Source: JABWBR01 sp036741235 (GTDB lineage Bacteria > Bacteroidota > Bacteroidia > Chitinophagales > Saprospiraceae). Taken from it: a DNA stretch of 11,809 bases. A program made the position numbers and the translations under genes. Positions 1 to 6,998 of the stretch are shown here, one piece after another. Below the pieces are notes generated by a model that worked only from the letters and a program-made list of their open reading frames with translations, was not told where the DNA came from and did not search any database. How positions within the stretch are numbered: position 1 is the first letter of the stretch; every line of letters begins with the position of its first letter. The stretch covers positions 1 to 11,809 of the forward strand of contig DAINSQ010000143.1 of the NCBI GenBank assembly GCA_036741235.1. Reading direction: 5' to 3'.

Positions 1-73
1 GCTGATTCGACCGAAGGGAGTCCCGTACCGACTGGAAGGAGGTCGGGATGCTGATGTGCTGATGTGCTGATTG
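1..73. repeat. Composite intergenic repeat, left copy
   Basis: A module reading GCTGATTCGACCGAAG then GGAGTCCCG (1-25) is followed by a small hairpin (CCGAC at 28-32 pairing with GTCGG at 41-45) and then by TGCTGATG-type units (about 49-73). The same module, with 11 extra bases inside it, ends the window near 11756-11790 in the same orientation. No reading frame fits it. It looks like a dispersed intergenic element. Whether it is mobile cannot be told from two copies. Confidence 0.7.
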
Positions 74-100
74 TTATTAATTATTTGATTATAAAATCAT

Positions 101-228
101 TAGCACATTAACCCATCAGCAGATTAGCACATTAACCCATCAGCACATCAGCACATTAACCCATCAGCACATTAACCCATCAGCACATTAACCCATTAGC
201 ACATTAACCCATCAGCACATTAACCAGT
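101..228. repeat. 16-bp tandem repeat (YAGCACATTAACCCAT)
   Basis: Units of about 16 bp start at 101, 125, 149, 165, 181, 197 and 213, with short spacers between the first few and C/T variation at the first base. Their reverse complement, ATGGGTTAATGTGCTG, is related to the TGCTGATG units at 49-73 and to the right-edge array, so the stretch 49-228 is an imperfect inverted arrangement around an AT-rich core (about 74-100). The last unit overlaps the 3' end of the alpha/beta hydrolase gene. Its TAA supplies that gene's stop codon. Confidence 0.85.
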
Positions 229-878
229 TCATTCAAATTGACTTGTTCAATGGGGTGTTTGGAATTGGGCAAAAGGTGGAAGCGGCCGTTGGGCAGGGTA
301 GTGGCGACAGCTGTAGACTCCTCGCGGGTCACCATTTGGTCGTCATCGCCGAGGCAGATGAGCACCGGATGTTGAACTTGGGCCCATTGGTCAAGGGCAA
401 CTGCCTGGCCGTTGCCCAATCCGTGCAGCATACCGGCTGTTTTGTGCAATACCAGTTTCCAGTCTACAGGCTGATGCCGGGATTCCAGGGCGGCGGCGAA
501 ATGGGGGATTTTTTCTGCGATCTTCTCGGGGTTGAGCATTTTCATTTCTTTTTCGGCCGTGGCGGGGTCCCAGGCGAATTTTGTACCCAGGGTCGTCACC
601 CGGTTGACCAGATGAGGATGGTTCATGGCAAGGTAGAGCGCCACATACCCGCCCATGCTGTAGCCGAAAAAATCAGCAATATCAATCTGATTTTCCACCA
701 TAAAGAGCCGCACCTCTTCGGCAAATGCGGGAATAGAAAAATCGCCTGTCACAGGTTTGCCGCCGTGCCCGCTGAAATTAAAGTCGAAAACCCTGTAATG
801 CGGCGCCAGCAAGTTTTTCAAATCAGCTAACTGATCTTTACTGCCTATAGCGCCGTGAAGTAATATCAGGTTTTTCAT
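204..878 (-). CDS. Alpha/beta-fold hydrolase
   Basis: This is a 224-residue cytosolic serine hydrolase of the alpha/beta-hydrolase fold; the substrate cannot be predicted. An N-terminal HG (8-9) of the oxyanion region leads to the nucleophile elbow GYSMGG (72-77, Ser74). The acid is in GDDDQMV (177-183, probably Asp180) and the catalytic His208 lies in NSKHPIE. All three triad residues are therefore present and the length is normal for the family. The start at 878 is chosen because the next in-frame ATG upstream (920) adds 14 residues before the first beta strand. The gene lies 76 bases downstream of the kinase-RapZ gene on the same strand. Its last few codons (reading roughly LVNVLMG) and its stop codon lie inside the 16-bp tandem repeat, so the native C-terminus may have been altered by repeat growth. 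Confidence 0.9.
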   Translation of the reverse strand: MKNLILLHGAIGSKDQLADLKNLLAPHYRVFDFNFSGHGGKPVTGDFSIPAFAEEVRLFMVENQIDIADFFGYSMGGYVALYLAMNHPHLVNRVTTLGTKFAWDPATAEKEMKMLNPEKIAEKIPHFAAALESRHQPVDWKLVLHKTAGMLHGLGNGQAVALDQWAQVQHPVLICLGDDDQMVTREESTAVATTLPNGRFHLLPNSKHPIEQVNLNELVNVLMG

Positions 879-906
879 GTATATATGGTTTACGCTCCAG
901 CAAAAA

Positions 907-952
907 TCTCTCCCTCTCACCCTCTCACACTCCCTCCCTCTCCGCTCTGTCT
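907..952 (-). repeat. Purine-rich spacer with 8-bp tandem units
   Basis: The gap between the kinase-RapZ gene and the hydrolase gene is almost pure C/T on the plus strand, so the transcript is G/A-rich. Two exact CCCTCTCA units (912-919, 920-927) are followed by degenerate copies. A GGAG lies further downstream in transcript sense, about 16 bases before the hydrolase ATG. It could act as a spacer repeat or affect translation. No conventional terminator was seen. Confidence 0.5.
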
Positions 953-954
953 AC

Positions 955-2406
955 TCAGTTTTTCCATCCCTTCCTCTCCTGTTCCACATGGCGTACCTCC
1001 ACCTTCACTCCGTATTTTTCGGCGAGGTGGCGGGCCAGCGCGTCGGCGGCGTAAACCGAGCGGTGTTGGCCGCCGGTACAGCCAAAATTAACCATCAGGT
1101 TTGTAAAGCTGCGTTCGATATAATTCTCCACTGCCTCGTCGACGATGCGAAAAACGCTGAGCAGGAATTCGTCCATACGGCTGTGGTGTTTCAGGAAATT
1201 GATCACCGGCTCGTCGCGGCCGGTGAGTTGCTTGTACGATTCGTAGCGACCCGGATTATGCAGAAAGCGGCAGTCGAACACAAAGCCGCCGCCGTTGCCG
1301 CTTGTATCCTGTGGGATGCCGCTTTGGTTATAGGCAAAGCTACTGATTGTGACCGTGAGCAGGCCGGCGGCGCCCTTTTGCTTGTCGAAAGGCTGGAATT
1401 GCGGCGATTCGACAAGATGCCGCAGTGCCCTGGTCAATTCGGGCATTTCCACTGGGAAATCTACATGATCAAGCAGCCATTGCACATTTTGCAGTGCAAA
1501 AGGGATACTTTGCAGAAAATGCTCCTTGCGTTCAAATAACCCCCGGAAGCCATAAGTGCCAAACACCTGAATAGAGCGCATCAGAACAAACCCGTAGTAG
1601 TAAGTCACAAACTCCTCGCGATTTACAGGAATATAATGCGCTACCGTATTCAGATAATGGTCGAGTAAATCCTTTTTGGTTCTTTCAGGAATATCGGCTT
1701 TTGCCTGGTAGAGTAGGGAAGCCAGGTCGTATTGCAGGGGGCCGCGGCGACCGCCCTGGTAGTCGATGAAATAAGGCTCGCCGCTTTTGACCATAATATT
1801 GCGCGTCTGGAAATCGCGAAACATAAAATACTGTCCATCGGCGCCGAGCAGGTAATCGGCGAAGCGCTGAAAATCGTCTTCCAGCTTTTGCTCGTCGTAG
1901 GGCACATAGGCCAGCCGCAGGAAGCCGTATTTAAAGGTATTAAAATCCCAGAGCATCGACTGCTTGTCGAACGACTCTCGGGGGTAACACACGCTATAGT
2001 CTAGATCGCGGCCGCCTTCAATTTGAAGCCGGGCGAGTTGTTCTACCACGCGCTTATAGAGTTGTACCAGAAATTCGGGAAAATCACTGCCTTTTTGCAG
2101 CAGGAAGCTGTACATCGTAGTTGAGCCGAGGTCTTCCTGCAGGTAAACATGGCGCGAGCCGTCTTCGGCGTAAATTTCGGGCACGGGCAGCCCCTTGGCT
2201 TTGAAATGCCGCGAAAACGCCAGGAAAGCGGTGTTTTCTGCGTCATTGGGGTTGTAGGCGCCGATGGCAGCGCGCTGGCCCCGTTGGAGGCGGTAATAGA
2301 TGCGCTGGGAGCCCGAGGGCGCCAGGGGCAAAACGAGTTCGGGAGGTTCCCCCGCCCATTGTTCGTACAAATCGCTTAGCGCAAGTTCTATTTTTATGGC
2401 GGACAT
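955..2406 (-). CDS. AmgK-like sugar kinase fused to RapZ C-terminal domain
   Basis: A 483-residue cytosolic two-domain protein. Residues 1 to about 335 form an aminoglycoside-phosphotransferase-type kinase. FRDFQTRNIMV (196-206; Asp198 catalytic base, Asn203) and IDYQGGRRGPLQYDLASLL (214-232; Asp215 metal ligand) match the pattern of AmgK, the anomeric N-acetylmuramate/GlcNAc kinase of cell-wall recycling. As in AmgK, no classical VAxK lysine is evident. Residues 345-483 match the RapZ C-terminal domain: RFLHNP (380-385) and GCTGGQHRSV (442-451) are hallmarks of the amino-sugar-phosphate-sensing half of RapZ. The N-terminal ATPase half of RapZ is absent. The fusion suggests kinase activity coupled to sensing of an amino-sugar product, but a MurU-type nucleotidyltransferase partner is not in the window. 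The exact kinase substrate is inference. Confidence 0.88.
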   Translation of the reverse strand: MSAIKIELALSDLYEQWAGEPPELVLPLAPSGSQRIYYRLQRGQRAAIGAYNPNDAENTAFLAFSRHFKAKGLPVPEIYAEDGSRHVYLQEDLGSTTMYSFLLQKGSDFPEFLVQLYKRVVEQLARLQIEGGRDLDYSVCYPRESFDKQSMLWDFNTFKYGFLRLAYVPYDEQKLEDDFQRFADYLLGADGQYFMFRDFQTRNIMVKSGEPYFIDYQGGRRGPLQYDLASLLYQAKADIPERTKKDLLDHYLNTVAHYIPVNREEFVTYYYGFVLMRSIQVFGTYGFRGLFERKEHFLQSIPFALQNVQWLLDHVDFPVEMPELTRALRHLVESPQFQPFDKQKGAAGLLTVTISSFAYNQSGIPQDTSGNGGGFVFDCRFLHNPGRYESYKQLTGRDEPVINFLKHHSRMDEFLLSVFRIVDEAVENYIERSFTNLMVNFGCTGGQHRSVYAADALARHLAEKYGVKVEVRHVEQERKGWKN

Positions 2407-2420
2407 TTTTGTTTATGGGT

Positions 2421-2460
2421 TTATGAGAGGTTATGAGGGGTTATGAGGGGTTATGAGGGT
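2421..2460. repeat. 10-bp tandem repeat (TTATGAGGGG)
   Basis: Four units of 10 bp (2421, 2431, 2441, 2451), with a degenerate fifth at 2411-2420, lie between the DoxX-like gene and the kinase-RapZ gene. On the minus strand the units encode the last residues of the DoxX-like protein (about TLITPHNPS) and its TAA stop. Confidence 0.88.
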
Positions 2461-2829
2461 CTTTAATTCGCCTCTTCGCATGTACAGAAGCGCCAGTGAT
2501 ACTACCATCACGACCACTGCCAGTGCGAATAATTTGCCGCCGTCGTTTTGCACCGAGATGCCCAATATAGTGAGGTGAAAAAAAATAGCGCCGGCGATCA
2601 CGCCCGCGCTTAGCAGCGCGCCGAATACAACGGTGCGGGGTATCAGCAGCAGCGCGGCGGCAATGAGTTCCAACACGCCGATGCCGATACGGCCCCAGGG
2701 CTCCATGCCTACGGCGGTAAAGATATACACGCTTTCAGGCGCTGCGGAGAATTTGAAGAACAGGGTTTGCAGCAGAATGATTGCCGCTACCAGGCGCAAT
2801 ACCAGGTCGAGGTTTTTTTGATTGAACAT
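2431..2829 (-). CDS. DoxX-like integral membrane protein
   Basis: A 132-residue hydrophobic protein with four likely membrane helices (about 8-28, 48-66, 68-90 and 98-116). The segment from the first helix into GMEPWGRIGIGVLELIAA resembles the conserved N-terminal half of the DoxX/DoxD-like family: a loop after helix 1, then a G-x-x-E-motif helix. The biochemical role of such small DoxX proteins is not settled; they are inner-membrane proteins often tied to redox functions. The start at 2829 is the only ATG that keeps helix 1 whole. The gene lies 41 bases downstream of the exported FlgO/CsgG-like gene and 24 bases before the kinase-RapZ gene. The final nine or so residues are encoded by the 10-bp tandem repeat and are probably not functional sequence. 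Confidence 0.83.
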   Translation of the reverse strand: MFNQKNLDLVLRLVAAIILLQTLFFKFSAAPESVYIFTAVGMEPWGRIGIGVLELIAAALLLIPRTVVFGALLSAGVIAGAIFFHLTILGISVQNDGGKLFALAVVVMVVSLALLYMRRGELKTLITPHNPS

Positions 2830-2870
2830 GGTTGGTGTGGGTTTTTGGGGGGTGAAGATAAGGAATTTAC

Positions 2871-3953
2871 CTATTGGCGGACAGGGATGTTTTTGATGAC
2901 TACCTGGAATTGGCCTTTGCCGTCTACACCAAAGTGCATGTCCAGCATGGCTATAGATGAAACACTTTGGTTTACCTCAGCGAATCGGATATTTGCAGAC
3001 ATTGGGATATCCGAAACCAGCGTTTTTTTTGCCCAGTAACGGGTGACCATATGATCTGCTAGGGCTACCTCCACAGCAGGGAATTCATGGCTATTGCCTG
3101 CATCAATAATTCTTGTGCCGGCTATATGCAAATATAGTTCTTCATTTTTGTTGACGCCAATAATATTTAATTTACACTCAACATCCCTCCCGGTTTGTTT
3201 GCATCCCAATACTTCGAAAGTAATATTCTCATATTTGCTTTTAAGTCCTGCGCCTTGAAAATCTTGAGGATTAGTAGTTGATCCATTTGTATTATTATTG
3301 TTGTTTATGAATACTACAGGAGTTGTCGCTTGATCCTGCATCATTTCCCTTACTGTGGGAGTTTTAACAAGCGTTCCATCCTCCGCGCCAATGAGATCTT
3401 TTTTTCCATTGTTTTTGGTCGCTTCAATAATCAAATGTATCTCCTCGCCTCTATCCTCGATTGTTCCAAAAACAATGACATCAGTACCTTTAAGCGCTTT
3501 GGATGATTTATTAAGCAATCCCTCTATAATAGCGCCGCCTGCTCTGATAATATCTTCATTTTTTTCTTGATTAGTTTCATGCTTTTCTTTAGACGCAGCA
3601 TCTACTGTTTTTATGCCGGCATCCTGATAATCAAATTGGGTGGGAGTATTATTTTGCTGTTTTGATAATTCCTTTCTGACTTCATCCCTTTGCACAATGT
3701 CAAAAGTCGGCAAGTTTTTAACTAATTTATTTGATAGTAGGTCGGCCATGTATTTCCCAATACGGGTATTTCCCTGACCTTGAAAGGTGAAATCTGCTAC
3801 GGCTACTCTCTTGGCTTTTTTAAAGTTGAGTTGCGTAACCAGTGATTTAGCCATCCTGTTCATTTCTTCATCAATACCAGATTGTGCTGAAGCAAAAAAA
3901 TAATTAGGAATGATAAGAATCAGAATAAACAGGATGATAAGTGTGCGATTCAT
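2871..3953 (-). CDS. Exported FlgO/CsgG-like protein, paralogue B
   Basis: A 360-residue exported protein. Residues 1-23 form a signal peptide ending ASAQ. Residues 28 to about 200 resemble the FlgO/CsgG-type alpha/beta domain: RVAVADFTFQ (49-58), then IGKYMADLLSNKLV (65-78), FDIVQRDEVRKEL (84-96) and a later strand DVIVFGTIEDRG. Compared with the upstream paralogue there is an insert rich in K, E, N and Q at about 98-150. An Asn-rich linker (214-230) leads to a beta-rich C-terminal domain (240-360) with a cysteine pair (Cys251, Cys260) and a TRIIDAGN motif, both shared with the paralogue. The ATG at 3953 is preferred because it places the hydrophobic core right after the basic start; the ATG at 3980 would overlap the upstream gene by 14 bases. 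Known relatives of this fold sit in the periplasm or outer membrane. The role here is unknown. Confidence 0.8.
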   Translation of the reverse strand: MNRTLIILFILILIIPNYFFASAQSGIDEEMNRMAKSLVTQLNFKKAKRVAVADFTFQGQGNTRIGKYMADLLSNKLVKNLPTFDIVQRDEVRKELSKQQNNTPTQFDYQDAGIKTVDAASKEKHETNQEKNEDIIRAGGAIIEGLLNKSSKALKGTDVIVFGTIEDRGEEIHLIIEATKNNGKKDLIGAEDGTLVKTPTVREMMQDQATTPVVFINNNNNTNGSTTNPQDFQGAGLKSKYENITFEVLGCKQTGRDVECKLNIIGVNKNEELYLHIAGTRIIDAGNSHEFPAVEVALADHMVTRYWAKKTLVSDIPMSANIRFAEVNQSVSSIAMLDMHFGVDGKGQFQVVIKNIPVRQ

Positions 3954-3966
3954 GATATTAAGGGTT

Positions 3967-4905
3967 TTAAGATTTAACATGAATATTTTTTATTTGAGCC
4001 ATAAAAGAAAATGCAGCATAAGATTTGCAATTGAGGTTAAATGATAGAAATGACTGCGTTGAATTAGAAACTCCTCTAAAGCGGATCAGTGCATTTACGG
4101 GTGTATTTGATCTTAGCGGTTGGTTCATTTGTACACTGCTCTGTTTTCCGTTATATATCAACTCTGATGCATAGTAGCTATTTCCAGCAGCGTCAACTAA
4201 CCTGGTGTTATCGGTTATCAATGCTAAATTATCATCCTTGTTAATACTGGTTATTTGTAACTCGCAATCAACATTACTACCACTTCGCCTACAACTTGTT
4301 AATACGATTTGTAAATGTTGATATGAATAAGGTGCGGGGTTCTGATGTGATTCAGGATTATCGGTTTTATCTTCTTGCAATAAATTGTCATCACCCAAAA
4401 ACGCATCTATAGCAGGCGTTCGGGTAATATCTCCCTTGACAGTGATTTCATTTACTTGATTTTCAAGGACTATCACCTTGACATAAGCTTTAATGTAGTT
4501 CCCTGTTGGGATTAATTTTCCGTATGCTACGGCTGTAATACCTTCCAGCCTGCCTAGTTTTTGGATCGAATTGGGGTCGATCATACCTTTGTCGCCTAGT
4601 CCGGCTTCATTTATGAGACGACGTAGCTGGGTGCGGTCGATAACCTTGAATCGGGTCGCTTTATTCACAAGGGTATAGCTGAATTCTTCTGCGAGATATT
4701 TGCCCAAATTGGAAGGCTGGTCGTTCATGTCTACAAAATCAGCTACTGCAATATTCTGGCCTACCATCTTGTTTTCAACCTGTTTGGTCAAAGACTCTGC
4801 AAGGTTATTCAGTTCCCTGTCTGTAAGACTGGTTTGGCAATTAACCGTATAAGCGCACGGTAAAAAAAGGAAAACCAGCAGTATTGCTTTGTTTGCTATC
4901 TGCAT
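3967..4905 (-). CDS. Exported FlgO/CsgG-like protein, paralogue A
   Basis: A 312-residue exported protein with a signal peptide (about 1-24). Cys17 and Cys23 do not make a convincing lipobox. Residues 28-165 resemble the FlgO/CsgG-type domain: NIAVADFVDM (51-60), LGKYLAEEFSYTLV (67-80), FKVIDRTQLRRLI (86-98), then GITAVAYGKLIPTGNYIKA (122-140), the typical strand after the alpha/beta core. A short linker (170-195) leads to a C-terminal beta-rich domain (196-312) with CRRSGSNVDC (205-214) and NTRLVDAAGNSYY (233-245). This is the same architecture as the next gene downstream, so the two form a tandem duplication. The start codon overlaps the end of the membrane-protein gene by 10 bases, which suggests translational coupling. 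Function is not known; a periplasmic or outer-membrane place is inferred. Confidence 0.82.
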   Translation of the reverse strand: MQIANKAILLVFLFLPCAYTVNCQTSLTDRELNNLAESLTKQVENKMVGQNIAVADFVDMNDQPSNLGKYLAEEFSYTLVNKATRFKVIDRTQLRRLINEAGLGDKGMIDPNSIQKLGRLEGITAVAYGKLIPTGNYIKAYVKVIVLENQVNEITVKGDITRTPAIDAFLGDDNLLQEDKTDNPESHQNPAPYSYQHLQIVLTSCRRSGSNVDCELQITSINKDDNLALITDNTRLVDAAGNSYYASELIYNGKQSSVQMNQPLRSNTPVNALIRFRGVSNSTQSFLSFNLNCKSYAAFSFMAQIKNIHVKS

Positions 4906-5726
4906 TGATGAATATTTATCGTATTGAGTTCTTTATGAGAAGCCAAGTGTTCTTCGAGGCTCGTAAAGGCAGACGATTCTGAAGTGCCGGCGCCACTGGC
5001 CTTGAGTGAATATTTATCTAGATGACCAGATTTTAGATTCAGAATATGAATTGTGATATTTCCATGTGCTGTAATAATGGGGATATCCTCTAATTCATTT
5101 TTTTCGTAATCGATTTCCTCGACAATTTGGCAGATACAATGCAGATTCTCAGGGATACCAATGTTTTTAAGTTCAACTACGTCAATATTTTCAAGTGAAC
5201 GTCCAAATTCATGGCTGAATGCCTGCCGGAAATAAGTATTTGAAATACTGATTCCCTCATTCTTAAATAATGTTACTACCCGTCTGTTAAAATTTGAAAG
5301 CTGTTCGTTTTGCGATTTTAAGATAGCAGTTTGGACAGGTTGGGCGATATCAATATAATCTTTAGCCGATAACGCGAGCAGACTCGGCTCAGTTAACATT
5401 CTTTGAGGACTTTTAGTGCCGTTGTCTGATACTGGCGTATGGGGTTGATTTTCTTCTTTTTGAGATGAGGTATCTTGCTTTTCAATTTGACTGATATTAT
5501 TGTTATTAACCTGCTGATAAATAACTAGTTTTTTGATACTTATAGTAATACTAATCAGTGTAATAGCCAGCAATATGATTTTTAAAAAGGATATTTTGAA
5601 TGCATTTTTTTGCTTCTCCGCTTCATTATTATTGTGAATATTATAAACGTCGCCAACATGTACATTATTTCCAGCAGAAATTTCCGAATGGTCAATCTTG
5701 TTTTTATCATTTCCTTCTGCATTCAT
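4896..5726 (-). CDS. Single-pass membrane protein with short Gly/Asp assembly motif
   Basis: A 276-residue protein of unknown function. Residues 14-26 (SEISAGNNVHVGD) match the C-terminal tail of the upstream nucleoside phosphorylase. Residues 45-69 form one membrane helix, preceded by lysines, so the N-terminus is probably cytosolic and the rest periplasmic. A hydrophilic linker (70-112, N/Q/S/E-rich) leads to a C-terminal domain (115-265). Its last part has the run of an amphipathic strand, N-x-x-SGHLDKYSLKASGAGTS (about 230-249) and then a helix (252-262). This pattern (beta strand, polar turn, strand, G-x-G-x-S, helix) recalls CsgG/LPP20-type lipoprotein domains, but the match is weak and is my inference. 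The gene begins 15 bases after the phosphorylase gene and overlaps the next gene by 10, so the three are very likely co-transcribed. Codons are markedly AT-rich. Confidence 0.8.
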   Translation of the reverse strand: MNAEGNDKNKIDHSEISAGNNVHVGDVYNIHNNNEAEKQKNAFKISFLKIILLAITLISITISIKKLVIYQQVNNNNISQIEKQDTSSQKEENQPHTPVSDNGTKSPQRMLTEPSLLALSAKDYIDIAQPVQTAILKSQNEQLSNFNRRVVTLFKNEGISISNTYFRQAFSHEFGRSLENIDVVELKNIGIPENLHCICQIVEEIDYEKNELEDIPIITAHGNITIHILNLKSGHLDKYSLKASGAGTSESSAFTSLEEHLASHKELNTINIHQCR

Positions 5727-5741
5727 AACTTGCTGCAGTTG

Positions 5742-6920
5742 TCAGTTTTTCGAATTGACATTATCCCCCAAATGAAAATCCCCCCCCACCGAAATATTAC
5801 TGCCGCTGATTACATTTTTGCTGTTTTCAATAATAGTAGTCGCGCCGCCCTGGCTTTTTCGGGCAGATTCGACCAGCGCTTCCAGTTCTTGTTGGAGAGC
5901 GGGTTTGTCCTTGAGCGCATTTTTCAACTCATTGGCGGCGGCTCCACGGGCCTCCGAATCATCGGGGTTGTTTTTCAGGGTGTCGTATTCTTCTATAAAC
6001 AGCGGTTTCGCCTTTTGCCATAATTCTCTGATCGTGCCGTTCGTAGCGTCTTTGAAGTCGTTTCCGATTTCCTTTACGGCGTCCATTTTGATGATGGGCA
6101 ATATCAGCGCGATGACTTGTTTGGCGAGTTCTTTGATGTCCATGCCTGTGGTATTAAATTGTGTGATATCCAGTCTGTAGAGCAGTTCAAATATAAATGC
6201 TGCCATATTATCTGCCGCCAGTTCTTGCGAACCGGCGGCGTCGGAGGCCGATTTCCCGTCGAGCAGATCGGATATCCCTCGAATATTGAGAAATCTGACC
6301 GCGGGGTAATTCAGCATCGCAGAGCCGAATCCAGCAGCCTCCATCTCCAGTGCCAGGGTGTCGTTGTAATGTTGTTTGAGTAGCCGGAATATTTCCGAGT
6401 TACTGGAGCCGATTACTTTGTTGCCGGCAGCGATAGCGCCAAACCATACCCTAGCCCGATCTGCTCGCTGCGCCCGCCGACGCCATTGGTCGTCGCCGGC
6501 AGCCGATTGGGCTACGGCAATTAATTCTTTGCTGTAGTAACCCGAATCAGGACGGGCGGCGAATCCTTCGGGGGTTACTTTTCCGGATTCGTAGCCGTAA
6601 TACTTGGTTCCAACAACGACGTCGCCTACTTGAACATCTTTTACCCCGCCTGCTATACCTGCCAGAATTACTACTGCCGGCTCGAATAACCTGACTACTC
6701 TGCCTGTGGCGTCTGCCAATACTTCGTTTTTTGATCCTGTCAGTTGCGTAACGACCTCGTAACGGTGGTATTTGCCTTCAAAACCTCCTGTCACATACCG
6801 GTTTCCCTCCTTGAGTTGCTCTCCGAGGTTATGGAGCCGCGCCAGGATTGCCGCGTGTTCAACCGGGACAGGAGAGATAATGGCCAGTTTTACATTATGC
6901 AAGACAAACACTTGGTTCAA
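5742..6920 (-). CDS. MTAN-like nucleoside phosphorylase with helical and Gly/Asp tail (effector-type)
   Basis: Residues 10-250 form a nucleoside phosphorylase/hydrolase domain of the MTA/SAH nucleosidase type: Glu21 in PVPVEHAAI, ILAGIAGGV (85-93), GDVVVGTKYYGYESGKV (99-115), ALEMEAAGFG (190-199, ribose-binding Met193/Glu194) and RGISDLLDGK (214-223, Asp218 as the catalytic acid). All expected active-site positions look intact, so N-glycosidic cleavage of a nucleoside or nucleotide is plausible. The usual family length is about 230-250 residues; this protein adds a helical region (256-355, with an LW-x-x-x-KPLF stretch at 300-308) and a tail SNISVGGDFHLGD (374-386). Such tails occur on effectors in bacterial conflict systems. 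No ATG lies near the domain start. TTG at 6920 is given as the start, but GTG at 6911 or TTG at 6902 are possible. The protein has no signal peptide and is cytosolic. Confidence 0.88.
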   Translation of the reverse strand: MNQVFVLHNVKLAIISPVPVEHAAILARLHNLGEQLKEGNRYVTGGFEGKYHRYEVVTQLTGSKNEVLADATGRVVRLFEPAVVILAGIAGGVKDVQVGDVVVGTKYYGYESGKVTPEGFAARPDSGYYSKELIAVAQSAAGDDQWRRRAQRADRARVWFGAIAAGNKVIGSSNSEIFRLLKQHYNDTLALEMEAAGFGSAMLNYPAVRFLNIRGISDLLDGKSASDAAGSQELAADNMAAFIFELLYRLDITQFNTTGMDIKELAKQVIALILPIIKMDAVKEIGNDFKDATNGTIRELWQKAKPLFIEEYDTLKNNPDDSEARGAAANELKNALKDKPALQQELEALVESARKSQGGATTIIENSKNVISGSNISVGGDFHLGDNVNSKN

Positions 6921-6998
6921 TTTTAAGCGCTAAATAAAAGTGATGTACCTTCTTTTCACCGATCCAGCCGGCTCCGTTCTATATTTGTCAAAAAGCCA

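Noticed and set aside
101..228. Repeat array taken as a CRISPR
   Set aside because: Units are about 16 bp, contiguous or with tiny variable gaps, with no unique spacers of about 30 bp and no cas genes.
243..1539. Long plus-strand open frames opposite the hydrolase and kinase-RapZ genes
   Set aside because: They lie antisense to genes with clear catalytic motifs and show no recognisable protein features.
6980..6987. TATATTTG on the plus strand as a promoter -7 element
   Set aside because: No plus-strand gene follows for hundreds of bases, and it lies in a minus-strand intergenic gap.
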